A DNA stretch of 64,000 nt, taken from Paragyromitra xinjiangensis (lineage: Eukaryota > Ascomycota > Pezizomycetes > Pezizales > Discinaceae). This document shows positions 49,232 to 60,065 of the stretch, in pieces (position 1 is the first letter of the stretch; every line of letters starts with the position of its first letter). A model generated the notes under the pieces. It saw nothing but the letters and a program-made list of their open reading frames with translations, was not told the origin of the DNA and ran no database searches. Location: NCBI GenBank assembly GCA_038503065.1, contig JBCAMK010000020.1, forward strand, positions 186,001-250,000, in the 5' to 3' direction. The translations under genes and the position numbers were made by a program.

Positions 49232-50270
49232 ATGATGCAAATATCATTTGGCGTTGGAGTGGGTGACTTCATTGCTGTCGCGAAGCTTATTTCGGACATC
49301 TACAATACACTGAAAGACAGCAAGGGCGCCTGTGAAGAATACCAATCCCTCATGCGGCAACTCAACTCCCTATCCAAAATCATAGAAATGCTCCGATTGA
49401 TGATGTCAAGCAACCAAATCTCAGATACCGCCACCTGCAATGCGATCAAAGAGGAGGTCAGGATGTGTGAAGACCTAATGCTGCGGTTCCTCCAGTCTAC
49501 CGAAAGCTTCCGCGATAGTTTAAATCAAGGCGGGTCTCGGAATAAGGTCAAGGATATTTGGAAGAAGATGAGTTGGGGTCTATTTAAGCAAGAGGATGTT
49601 CAAAAGCTACGAGAATCTCTCAGAATTCACACGGATTTTATAATGATGTTCTTGAAAATAAGTGACTCGTAAGTGACAGAAACATATTGGGTTGTCAAAT
49701 ATTTTAGCTCACATACTCTAAATTTCGAGAATATCTAGAGCAACTGCACATTCTCCGAAGAGCGACCTAAATCAAAGTGAGCAACAAAACGAAAGCAAAC
49801 AAAAAGTCAAAAGTGAGCAACAAGTCGAAAGTAAGCAACAGGACCAAAGTAAACCACGAGACGAAAGTAAACAGCAAAACGAAAGTAAACGACAAGTCGA
49901 AAGCGAACAAGCCAAAAGTAAACGACAAGACGAAAGTAAACGACAAGACGAAAGTAAACGACAAGACGAAAGTAAACGACAAGACGAAAGTAAACGACAA
50001 GTCGAAAGTGAGCAACAAGTCGAAAGTGAGCAGCTAGGCGAAGTGGATATTCGAAGGAGGAGAAAAAAGAGAGCAGCAAGTGAGGAAAGGGCGGAATACA
50101 ACGACGGTCATTCGTGGTACTGTGATAGTTGTGGTGCTGGACCACTGACGGTAAATATGCGCTGGGGATGCCCCGAGTGTGGATACGTACCTCGTGCAAA
50201 GGGTGTACGGTTGAATTTTCGACAACCATATAATAACACCCCAAACCTTAAAGCTGTCACCCCAAATTAA
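49232..50270 (+). CDS. Paralogue B: helical domain, repeat-built linker, zinc ribbon
   Basis: Protein of 325 residues. Exons 49232-49668 and 49730-50270; the 61-nt intron (GTAAGT...TTTCGAG) sits at the same place and phase as in paralogue A, and the intron sequences are still alignable. Two adjacent ATGs (49232, 49235) are possible starts; the second matches the paralogues. The helical domain starts SFGVGVGDFIAVAKLI and ends LRIHTDFIMMFL. The linker, about residues 155-250, is a run of hydrophilic Lys/Arg/Gln/Asp/Glu/Ser units, with RQDESK repeated in its core, then RRRRKKR. The C-terminus is a zinc ribbon WYCDSCGAGPL...CPECG (Cys277, 280, 293, 296), the same spacing as paralogue A. Function unknown. 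Confidence 0.82.
49775..50040 (+). repeat. 18-bp coding minisatellite in paralogue B
   Basis: Degenerate units of 15-18 bp based on GAAAGTAAACGACAAGAC, coding E-S-K-R-Q-D. Four consecutive near-perfect copies lie at about 49919-49996 and older, diverged copies on both sides. All spacings keep the reading frame. The array is also stop-free in another plus frame and on the minus strand, which produces long false ORFs. Confidence 0.92.
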
Positions 50271-52045
50271 TGCGCTTCTACCGTTTCAAACATTTTCTTT
50301 AGAGTAGAATCGAGTTCTTGCCCGATGATACACAATAGCTTCATACTTGATTTCGTCTATAATCATAATACCCGTCCTATACGTATCTCGTTAACTTCCT
50401 CACTAACGTTAACTAAATAAACCCTATGTGACTCACCTCCAGCGGAGAACCTCTAGTTTTCGGACAAAGAATTTCGACGGAGGGAGCCCCCAAACTATAA
50501 CCCATTACTGTTCGATACTTATTGACACGTCCTAACTTCCGTCCGCAGTCTCTAAAGATGAGGAACAGTGGATGGTTATAGGTAGCAGTAGGACAGATAC
50601 ACCAGCAAGATAAAAAAACTCGCGAATCGAGAGCAAGTGATAGAACCGTAATAAAAGATAATGTACAGAATAACACCGGCGGATAGAAGAGATGGAGTTG
50701 CTATGAGAACCCAGGAAGCGTTTCAAAATAGTTTCGTGGCGCTCGGTAGGATCGTTAGCAGGAGTAACGGCCTCGCTACGAAGAGCGACATTACCCCAAA
50801 ACTGTGGCCGAAGTAACATGCACCCGTACTTAACTCAGCCCAGATCACCCCACGTTATTTCAAGTCTATGTACACTACCATCCAAAAAAGTCCTAGCATC
50901 CCTCCCCATTACCAAGCCCGACAATGACAGGCTGAGACCGTAATGTAACTTGTACAGTAGGTGGTCATACAAAGTGCTGAAATGTTTCTTAGTATCTCAT
51001 GATTCGCATATATTTTTCATCTGTAGAGTAATTAAGGTTGGTCTCAACAGGTCGAGCTCAGGTCGCACAACACCATGGGTAGTCACTCTATTATAGATGA
51101 GAACAAAGCGTTAGAAATAGGTTTTCTAATCGGATATCGCTATACATAGTGGTGATATAAGGTTCTATTGGAGAGTATATCAGAAGCTAGAAATTGTGGA
51201 AGTTTCTAGTACGCGCTGTCAATATATTCGGGCCCGTATGGGGATGGACACCTCAATCGATATATCAAGTCTCTCCTCTACGCCCTCCATATTTCATAAC
51301 ACAGGGGACCTTTGGTGCTATTTACCTCACTAGCTACATACGAGTTTGAGCCCCCGAAACCACCAAAACAGCCTAAACCCTCCTCCTTCCTTTGACCTTT
51401 CATCCGGTTGGCCTACGTGGGTATTTGGATGTAGACCGTATACCGATGCCCCATTTCTAGGGAATATTAGAGGTTTAGGTGACTTTTAGAGGAATCTATA
51501 ACGCACATACTATAAACCCATAAACAAGATCCCATAAAGTAACGCAGCCTAAGCCCCATCTGCAATAAATACTCAAGCTCCCACGTACTTTCATTAAGCC
51601 AAAAGGATGGGTGTATATCCACTACCAATTCCTTAGCGCCTAAGGCAGGTATATCATCTGTCGTTTGGCCTGGAGTCGGTCATTTCGCGGTTACTACTAT
51701 GTATATTGAATTTAAGCTAGCCACATATGTAAGTTATCCCAAAACCAAGCCAATCACAGAGCTTGCATCTCGAGCCCCATTCTTTGCCAAGAGAGTCCAG
51801 GAGGCCATGCACGATGCAACCAAAATATGAAAACTCCGGACCAATCGCTGCGGCGCACGATGTTTGACCTGCTGTCGCTGTTGCCTTGCACACATCGTAC
51901 GTCAACACCGATAAACAGAGTCGTGAAACTACCCTGCTCATTCACATACCTCAGTTCCAAAATAACTTTTATTAACATCAAGCAAAGTTCCTACTTCGCA
52001 CAGCCCTACCCTCTTCCAGTCGAACTGCCCTTATATAATTCCGGT
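50271..52045. other. Spacer between paralogues B and C
   Basis: No gene supported on either strand. The frame of paralogue C is open upstream to 51827 but the extra sequence is not shared with its paralogues. Confidence 0.4.
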
Positions 52046-53433
52046 ATGCCAGTACCATTTGGTTTCGGAGTGGGCGATTTTATTGCTATTGGGAAACTCC
52101 TCTTGGATATCTACAACGCTTTGAGAGACAGCAAGGGTAGCTGCAGTGAATACCAATCCCTCATGCGGCAGCTCGACTCTCTATACAAAGTCATGGAAAG
52201 GCTTCGGTTGATGATCTCAAGCAATCAGCTATCAGACACCGCCACCTCCAATGCAATCAAAGCAGAGGTCAGAATATGCGAAGACCTGATGCTGCAGTTT
52301 CTCCAGGTGACCGAGAAGTATCGCGACAGTCTTAACAAGGGTGGATCTCGAAACAAGGTCAAAGATACTTGGAAGAAGATGAGTTGGGGGCTTTTCAAAA
52401 GAGAAGATGTTCAAGATCTACGGCAATCTCTCAGAATTCACACGGACTGCATAATGATGTTGATGATGATTGGTGGATCGTAAGTATAGTTGAAATACCC
52501 TAATCTACTATCAAGCATACCGACTAACACAGCTAATTCAAGGCTGCCGAAAGCAGTTGATCAGCAGTCTATTCACATTCATGATGCACTTGGACGACAG
52601 CTTTCAATACCACTTTTCCTTTGCTCTCGCTGGCAGGTAATGCACCATTATACTCCCCCTTTTAAGGACTACCAAATAACTTGATCTCTAGAATTTCCAA
52701 GACGCCTTGGAGGTAGGGTTTCGAGGCTTGCCCGGTAGCAAAAGCGTCAGCCGAGGCGATTTCACAATTCACACCGCCCAGGGGACACACATAATGAGCA
52801 GCGAGTGGAGTCATGTCCTCACTCCTGGGATGACCGTCGTTATGAGTATAATTGTCCACCCAAAGACCCGGTTCGAAAATAACCAATGCCCTTCATGCCG
52901 AACGCACAATAACATAACCGCCGAACAAAATCGAGACATCCAGTGGTACATTCCTTTTACAACTAATTTGAGACAATTACGGGACTAAGAAACCTAGTTT
53001 TCACTGTCAAACGATTTTTAGGATTTCTACCGAGTTATCACAAGAGGCTACCATCCATACTAAATCTCCACGTTTGGGCAAACACGGTGCGGCCAACGCG
53101 GCTAAGGTGGCCAGCGTAGAACCCAGTTCCACACAAGACGAGGATAATGAGATAAAATGTTTCCGGCGGATAGAAGCTCGTCAACTATCATGGGGTGACT
53201 TCTTTGGCCTTTACGTGCCCCGCGCTATCGGAGAGGCCTCTGATCCGAGTTCTATACAGAGCTTAGTGGAGACCCTAACGAGAATCATGCAGTCTCTTGA
53301 GCCCAAACCGCAGCCGGGATATCAGACTGACTCACTCCGCATTACCGCGAATACCCGTGCCCTAGCTCCGGCGGATCCAATTCGGATGATTGTAGAGGAG
53401 CTATTAGAACTAGCATCCCTAACCTCACATTAA
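52046..53433 (+). CDS. Paralogue C: helical domain, ubiquitin-like domain, zinc ribbon, C-terminal tail
   Basis: Protein of 405 residues. Exons 52046-52479, 52543-52636, 52692-52945, 52998-53433; introns 63, 55 and 52 nt. Residues 1-144 are the shared helical domain (MPVPFGFGVGDFIAIGKLLL ... LRIHTDCIMMLMM). After the conserved first intron, residues about 155-233 form a ubiquitin-like domain of the fungal type (IHIHDALGRQLSIPLFLCSR ... GDFTIHTAQG ... WSHVLTPGMTVVMSIIV). A zinc ribbon follows with Cys242, 245, 261 and 264 (CPSC-X15-CFHC); its second half appears only after splicing intron 3 (GTACAT...CCTAG). The last 140 residues (RQLSWGDFFGLYVPRAIGE, PIRMIVEELLELAS) match nothing I know. Helical domain plus ubiquitin-like domain plus Cys pairs is a known fungal architecture of undefined function. 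Confidence 0.85.
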
Positions 53434-53761
53434 CTAGGTAAACACAGCCCAGTACTAGAAATCTGCTAGGACTGGTTCGGCGGAGCGTTTTCGAGTAGAT
53501 GCGAGCAGTATCGATGGTGCTTTGATGTGACAGGAAATGCGTTAGGCGAAGCCCCTTGGTGTTGGGTGGTCAGAGTGTGTCACCATCACGCATTCCTATT
53601 CCACTTCTTAACCGGGGGAAATCTCACAAAAGAAGACCATAAGAGCCCCAATTTTTTGATTCCATATGTTCTCATGAGAGAAGATCTTCATGTGACGATG
53701 TATAAAGAGACATCTACGTGGTGGAGCTAGAAACCCCAATCCTACTCATTTGTATTTCTCT
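53434..53761. other. Flank of paralogue C
   Basis: An open frame at 53527-53730 reads HHHAFLFHFLTGGNLTKEDH but has no ATG start and no family match. Left uncalled. Confidence 0.3.
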
Positions 53762-54160
53762 ATGGCCAATCCAGCATCCCTCCACAACCCCCAGCCACGC
53801 AAAGCGGCCCCCGATCTCGAGCTAGTACCTCCCCGCCCACCAACTACATCGACTATACAGGCGAACACCACCGTACAAGACCTCATACGGAATATCACCC
53901 CCGTACGGGATGTAATTATAATGAACGATAAGGGAATGTGGCAGCAATGGACAAATTCGAGGCGCAGGAGTAAAGTGAAAAATGTTTCTTCAAGCCGCGG
54001 AAGGAAATTACAAACAGGGGAAGGGGATGGGAGATTAAGTTACGGAGATATCAAGTGTGGCGAGAACGGGGTGAGGAGAACGTGGCTGTTGGGGCCTGAG
54101 AAAGAGAAAGAACAGTACGGGTATGTGGGTGTGAGGATGGGATGCCATAAGGCAGGATAA
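53762..54160 (+). CDS. Hypothetical small protein
   Basis: Open frame of 132 residues from the ATG at 53762 (MANPASLHNPQPRKAAPDLE). Pro-rich start, a predicted helix (TVQDLIRNITPVRDVIIMND) and a Lys/Arg-rich second half. The composition is protein-like, with no motif that I recognise. It lies directly after the tandem family and could be a remnant or a separate orphan. Confidence 0.35.
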   Translation: MANPASLHNPQPRKAAPDLELVPPRPPTTSTIQANTTVQDLIRNITPVRDVIIMNDKGMWQQWTNSRRRSKVKNVSSSRGRKLQTGEGDGRLSYGDIKCGENGVRRTWLLGPEKEKEQYGYVGVRMGCHKAG

Positions 54161-55099
54161 TGTAGGAAGTTGCCAATTTGTGGACCGGATGGGACAGAAA
54201 TGGATTACGAAGAGGTTGGTTTTTGTTAGGGGGGATTTTGAGAGAGTAGAAAGAGGATAAAGAGGATGAAGAGTCAGATAAGGTAAATAAAGAAATGGAA
54301 GAGCTATGGAGTGGATACGGGATGGACAGTTATTAGGGGAGTGTTTTTAGTGTTTTCCTTTGATATTGCTAGCCGCCGTGGCCCCTGATCTCCTCGCCAG
54401 AGAAGCCCTAGTAAATCTTCTAGCATATGAACCCCATTCTCCCGGCTCATGCGGTACCCGTAGCCCAAAAACGTTACACGGGAGTACGCGCAGGATATAC
54501 ACGTTCCCTCTCCCTTCCATCTCAATACATCCCTTTTGCCACTCTACCTTTTTTCCCATTATTTCCCTAGCCAAGTGAACGGAGCCTTAGTATAAGAAGT
54601 CTTACAGCCATAGTTTAGAAGGATACCTTGAAGAGCAAATTCCCTCACTTGACATTAGACATAATTTTTTTTAAATCACCTCACAAACATGTTGCCAAAC
54701 CCACACGCACTTAGCAAAACGAAGCTTTTTAGCAACAGCTAGTATTCAGACATGTTCCTCCATATGGCTACAGTTTGAAGCTATAACCCACTGTTATTAG
54801 TCAAATCTACTATTAAACTTATCCTAAAAGATTACCTAAAACACTCGGATACACTTGAGAGGGTGGCCAAAGCCGAGAACAGCAACCTATTTCCATCTTT
54901 GACGCACTTGGCCGGGAGGTTCGTTTTCCGCTGTTTCTCTATATATCTACCCCACTTGGGAAGCAAGTCTTCCAAATCCCATTATCATGGCAAGGATCTT
55001 GCAGTATTGTTCACGATCAAAAAGTCTGCGTGTTCCCAGCGTGGCAACTACATGGCAGCAACGAGTGATGTCCCATGAAACCTCACCAACGCAGAGCAT

Positions 55100-55131
<32 letters not shown>

Positions 55132-55385
55132 ATTCATTTACGCCAACGCAGAGCGCCCAAATGAAGCCCACCCCCAAAACAAACACATCCACATAATACC
55201 ACAACCCCGACTCCACAGTTGCAGCTGCACGTTGTCTCAACACCGTAAAACACACCCTAACAAAAACACAACCGCATCACGAAGACCACGCAGTCGCTCC
55301 ACCTCACACATATACCTTCAACCCCAAGTAATCCCGTAGATTGCATTTAGTCTTCGTTACAGCATCACTTACTTTTCGACCGAAC
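54161..55385. other. Gene-poor region with AGT microsatellite
   Basis: No gene supported apart from the microsatellite noted separately. Confidence 0.4.
55101..55130. repeat. (AGT)10 microsatellite between direct repeats
   Basis: Ten perfect AGT units. CCAACGCAGAGC occurs on both sides, at 55086-55097 and 55143-55154. Confidence 0.92.
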
Positions 55386-55487
55386 CGGTATGTGTCCTCT
55401 ACAAACAACCCGGAAGATAATATCAGAGCTGAAAAACAACCCTGCCTATTAGAGCCCCTGAGCTTCTCGCGAGAAATCGAAAGCTAG

Positions 55488-56034
55488 CCTCAAATCAAGG
55501 CAACTCGGAACAAAGACAACAAAGAATCCCCATCGGAGACAATTTCATCAGCAGATATCAACCCATCTATTCGCTATAGCCTCATAATCAAACCACCAAC
55601 TAACCAACCCAAGCCGTGTGTTAAATACAACACCTTCATCTACTGACGATAAAAACCTCGATGAGGCACAGCGCAAAGTAGATAACCCCATCCCAGGGCA
55701 ACAAGAAAACGCCCGCGCCAGATCCCAGCCTGCCACATCCCTAGTCGATCCCGTTGATTCTAAATCGAGCCGTTCAGGCCTTCAGGCCAGATCAGCGGTA
55801 CGTACATCACAAAGAAATGTCGTTACCAATTAACCCACTCACAACCAGCCACAGGTCATGGGTAGACCCCGTCCATTTTCTCGGAAAAACAAGGCAGGTA
55901 GTTCTCATGAGATACATAGACGTAGTGCGTCTGAGGATAGGTCTTCATTTGAATATCTATCAGCACCAGTGGAAATAGAGTGCAGTTCGGCAAGCGAAGA
56001 TGAGTCATTTCCCCTGCCATGGCCTTCTCTGTAG
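55488..56034 (+). CDS. Hypothetical gene, exon structure uncertain
   Basis: Two adjoining coding-like segments. A frame from about 55588 reads TDDKNLDEAQRKVDNPIPGQ and SGLQARSA, then a GTACGT...CCACAG intron (55801-55857) joins in frame to VMGRPRPFSRKNKAGSSHEI and ends ECSSASEDESFPLPWPSL at 56034. Upstream another frame (SPSETISSADINPSIRYSLI) could be spliced on from an acceptor at 55487, but donors there are non-standard. No start codon is certain. Ser-rich, hydrophilic protein with no recognised domain. Confidence 0.35.
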
Positions 56035-57365
56035 TGGTTATCTAATTTATTTCTTAGGGGTGAGCCTGACATATCTCTCAGACGAGGGACGAGCAGTTCC
56101 AGATAGTCCTGAGGCGAAGGTGTAGGTGGAGGAGGTTTTTGGTTAAGTTGTGGCTTTTAACTGTTGGGTATGTGAATGGACGCTTTATGTGACTGAGATT
56201 CGTAGTTGCGGTTGTGGAAGATGAAACGTAGTAGGATGAACCAGCTGATTGACAACGGAAAAACTCTCTCTAAAGATAAAGCCCTAGTTTTATGAGGACA
56301 CGATCACTCCTAGCATTTAGACATCTTTTCACGGCTCTCGTGTCGTTGTGATTAAGTAGTGGTTCTTAGCCGGAACTGGATATTACTTGCCAGGGGCTGC
56401 ATGCGGAATACTAGTACCGTGTAACAACCCAGGCGAGTGATTTCCAATGTTCGACCTAGAGCGCTCAGGTGTTTGGTTCATATCTAGCTGATGAAATATC
56501 AGGCTCTATTATTTTTGTCCACATCGTTCTATCTACCTATCTACCTAAATCTTCTCTCGACTAACCCAGGGAGTAATACTCAACCGGCAGCACCAGCGAG
56601 AAAAAGTTTTCTCAAGCAGTGGATAAGCCTCGTCGGAGAGCTGGCCGTCAATGAATCCAGACAAACCAATTAGAAACACGGCGAAACCATTACCCGAATT
56701 CACCCAGTCCGCGTCTCAGCAAGCACGGCTATTCTACAACACCACACTCTTCTCACGATACTCTAGCCGTTCCACCACAGGCATACAAACGCTCTGCCGG
56801 AGGTCACACGATAGTTACAGTCTCCGAATTCAACAACCACAACACTTTAGCCTCAATAGTGGCATGAAAACCGGGCTTTCCCGCAGTCCGTTCCCCTGCA
56901 GAGAAGAAGCGGGATGTTGGTTCTATGGTCAGGGTTAGGTGTTTCTCGGTTCTCGGGTCTCGATGCTTTATATAGAGATCAGGCTAAAAGCGATAACTCT
57001 AATGCACCTCACCCCACCAGTGAATCTCGAAGGGTTCAACAGAGCATCATTGAGCAATTGATATTCTCCCGTGCTTTGCTTTTGTCGATGGAGTCAGGCG
57101 AGGTATTAGCCTGAGATGTGGTCCCCTCTCTTCTTCTTCTCCCTTCTCTTCTCCCCCACCATCATCTTCTCCCCCGCTTTGCTGTGCTGATACCGAGTGA
57201 TTTGCCTTTCCTCTTGTGGTATTTCATCCAGAGAATCCCTCTTCATCTTTCTCCTCATCCTGTACTTTAATCCTGCTCCATCCGAGTTTCTGTCCATCCT
57301 TCATCACTATATCCATCCCCATCTCCATCTAACTACATCTCATCTCCATAACTACAATCATCACA
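56035..57365. other. Region with unresolved coding-like frames and XDH promoter
   Basis: Around 56490-57114 several plus-strand frames are protein-like (for example SESRRVQQSIIEQLIFSRAL near 57030) but I could not build a consistent gene. A CT-rich tract at 57124-57360 precedes the xylitol dehydrogenase start and is probably its core promoter and leader. Confidence 0.4.
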
Positions 57366-58572
57366 ATGGCTGCTAAGCACGAGGTAAACCCCTCTTGTTC
57401 TTGTTCCTCCTGCTCCCCAAACCGTCGTCTTTTCCAGCTAACACAACACCTCTCTTCGCGAAAGAACCCCTCATTCATCTTGAACGCCGTGAAGGATGTC
57501 GTCTTTGAAGACCGTCCAGTCCCAACACTCAAGAACCCCAGTGACGTGTTGATCCGTGTCAACGTCACCGGTATCTGTGGTTCTGACGTAAGTCTATGCA
57601 ATTGCCTATTTTCCTGTTATCCCAGACGCTAATACCACTTAGGTGCACTACTGGGAACATGGCCGAATTGCCGACTTTATTCTCACAGCGCCTATGGTCC
57701 TCGGACACGAATCTGCCGGAACTGTCGTCTCTGTTGGCCCCAACGCTAAGCACCTCAAAGCTGGTGACCGTGTCGCTCTCGAGCCTGGTGTTCCCTGTCG
57801 TCTTTGCCCGTACTGCAAGGCCGGTACTTATAATCTTTGCACGGATATGCGATTCGCTGCGACCCCACCGTATGATGGAACACTTGCAAAGTACTATGTC
57901 CTCCCCGAAGACTTCTGCGTTCCGTTGCCCACACATGTCTCCCTGGACGAGGGTGCGCTGGTAGAGCCGCTCGCGGTCGGTGTGCATGTTGTGCGTCAGG
58001 CAGAGGTTAAGCCAGGGAATACAGTGGTTGTGTTCGGCGCTGGTCCGGTGGGTTTGTTGTGCGCAGCGGTGGCGAAAGCACACGGCGCTGTTAAGGTGAT
58101 TATGGTGGATATTGTGCAGCCGCGATTGGAGTTTGCAGCGTCGTATGCGGCAACGGGGACCTTTAACGCGTTACATTCGAGGGACCCGAAGGAGAATGCC
58201 AAGGAGATTATCAGGCAGTTTGATTTGGGCTTTGGTGCTGATATCGCGATTGACGCATCTGGAGCTGCGCCATCGATCAACACTGCGATCCATGTTGTGA
58301 GGACTGGTGGTAGGTATGTGCAAGCCGGGATGGGAGCTGATGAGATTTCGTTCCCAATCATGGCGATGTGCTGCAAGGAGATTACTGTCAAGGGGAGCTT
58401 CAGATATGGACCTGGCGATTATAAGTTGGCGGTGGATCTGTTGGCGAGTGGGTCGGTCAGTGTGAAGGAGCTTGTTACCAGCAGGTTCAAGTTTGAGCAG
58501 GCAGAGGAAGCGTTCAAGGAGTTTAAGAAGGGCAAGGGCATCAAGATTCTTATCGATGGTCCTCAGGACTAG
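57366..58572 (+). CDS. xdhA: Xylitol dehydrogenase (D-xylulose reductase)
   Basis: NAD-dependent zinc alcohol dehydrogenase oxidising xylitol to D-xylulose in fungal pentose catabolism; 356 residues. Exons 57366-57383 (only MAAKHE), 57465-57587, 57643-58572; introns 81 and 55 nt. Catalytic zinc ligands: Cys44 in GICGSD, His69-Glu70 in GHESAG. Structural zinc: Cys99, 102, 105, 113 in CRLCPYCKAGTYNLC, all present. Rossmann motif GAGPVG at 179-184, with Asp203 after the second strand (MVDI), indicating NAD rather than NADP. Marks such as VHYWEHG, FAATPPYDGTLAKYYVLPED and GSFRYGPGDY are those of fungal XdhA; a sorbitol dehydrogenase paralogue is the main alternative. The tiny first exon makes the start depend on correct splicing. 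Confidence 0.95.
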
Positions 58573-58980
58573 ATGTAGGGGTGCTCGAAAGGAAAGAAAA
58601 AGGTGCACGGGATATCATGTTGTTTATTTTCAATTGTCGGGAGTTGAGGGAGTGTATTGTTAGCTTTGTATTTGTGTTATATTGGATAGATGTATCTGTA
58701 TGTCTGCAATAGTTATCATTGGGATAGAATATAGGTTGAATGTCCGAGTGACTGTCCATGAACTGATGAATCAGCACCGCCGCCACCGCCACACCCAACA
58801 GCTCGGCACCGCGTCAGCCGAAATTAGCGAGTGTTGGCGATAAACATCGTCCAGGTCAGTTCTCTGGCCAGCTCTCAGCCAGTCAACCTCTCCTCACCAC
58901 CATCTATCTCCACCGGATATCGAAACGAAACGAAACGAAACGACATACACCTGAATCAATCAGCTCTGGCTACCACTCAG
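58573..58980. other. Intergenic, XDH 3' flank and Rab4 promoter
   Basis: Contains a (CGAAA)4 pentanucleotide run at 58921-58942 shortly before the Rab4 start. Confidence 0.5.
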
Positions 58981-60065
58981 ATGCCGCGACAACGCGCAGC
59001 GTCAGGCGCATCGTCGTCGAGTTCCAAGAGTGCGCCTGAGGACCAGGTACCCCCCTTATTCACCACAAGAACAAAACCCAAAAAACACTGTTCTTTCAAT
59101 GGCAGAGAAGAGGCGAGCTGATAATACGTGCAGGAGCTCGGGAGCATGTACGATTACCTGGCAAAGATTATACTGCTGGGACCAAGTGGGTGTGGGAAGT
59201 ATGGGTCCCTTGTTGGCTTCAGCGGGGATGGTGCGGGGAGGAATGGCATAGAGGAATACTGACAATACCTAGATCGTGTCTACTACATCGATTCGTCAGA
59301 GGCGAATGTACGTATCCCTAAACCCCAATGGACCGACTACGACTAAACCACTACAGGGCGAGTTCTATCCTCCCAAACCATCGGCGTCGAATTCTCCTCC
59401 AAAATCATCAAAGTAGGCACAGGCTCACGGCGCAAACGCATCAAACTACAAGTACCCTCCCTCCTCCTCCATCTCGTTACACCTACTAACCTCCTCTCCA
59501 GCTCTGGGACACCGCCGGACAAGAACGTTTCCGCTCCGTAACCCGCTCCTACTACCGCGGAGCCGCCGGCGCCGTCCTAGTCTATGACATAACCTCACAC
59601 CCCTCCTTCGCCTCCCTCCCCACCTTCCTAACCGACGCGCGAGCCCTCGCCTCACCAAACCTAACCCTCCTCCTAGTCGGCAACAAAAGCGATCTCTCCA
59701 CGCCCCCCGAAGCCTCCGACCCCTCCCTCGTAGAGGTCGACAGCGCTCCCGAGCGCGCGGTCTCAACCGTTGAAGCCGCGCGATGGGCCGATCTCCAGGA
59801 CATACCGGTTGCGATGGAGACCAGCGCATTAAGCGGCGACGGGGTCGACGAGGTGTTTAGTCGGTTGGCTAGGATTATTGTCACTAGGATTGAACTAGGC
59901 GAGGTGGATCCAGACGACCCTATGAGTGGGATTCAATATGGTGATGGGGGCGGATGGGTTGATGCTGGGAGCACGAGGAGGAGAAAGGGGGTTAGGGCTA
60001 GTTTGGGGGAGTGGGGGGATGTGTTTAGAGAGCCTGGGAGGAGGAGGAAGGGGGGGTGTTGTTAG
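58981..60065 (+). CDS. rab4: Rab4-type small GTPase
   Basis: Membrane-traffic GTPase of the Rab4 group (endosome recycling); 274 residues. Five exons: 58981-59046, 59134-59198, 59273-59307, 59357-59451, 59502-60065; introns 87, 74, 49 and 50 nt. Motifs: P-loop GPSGCGKS (38-45), switch [15 protein letters not shown], switch [22 protein letters not shown] (88-107), GNKSD (147-151), [10 protein letters not shown], and the Rab4 hallmark SGIQYGD near the C-terminus. It ends GGCC for double geranylgeranylation. It is longer than animal Rab4 because of a Ser-rich N-terminus, a loop insert after NKSD rich in Pro/Glu/Ser, and a basic tail. Most coding sequence in the last exon is very C-rich with few A/T third positions. 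Confidence 0.94.

Noticed and set aside
49775..50040. Possible CRISPR-like array
   Set aside because: Units are contiguous 15-18-bp tandem repeats without spacers, in a fungal coding sequence.
49767..50244. Long minus-strand and alternative-frame ORFs over the repeat array
   Set aside because: They arise because the 18-bp unit lacks stops in several frames; only the frame that joins the helical exon to the zinc ribbon makes sense.
51827..52045. N-terminal extension of paralogue C
   Set aside because: The 73 extra residues are absent from paralogues A and B, which start at the equivalent of 52046.
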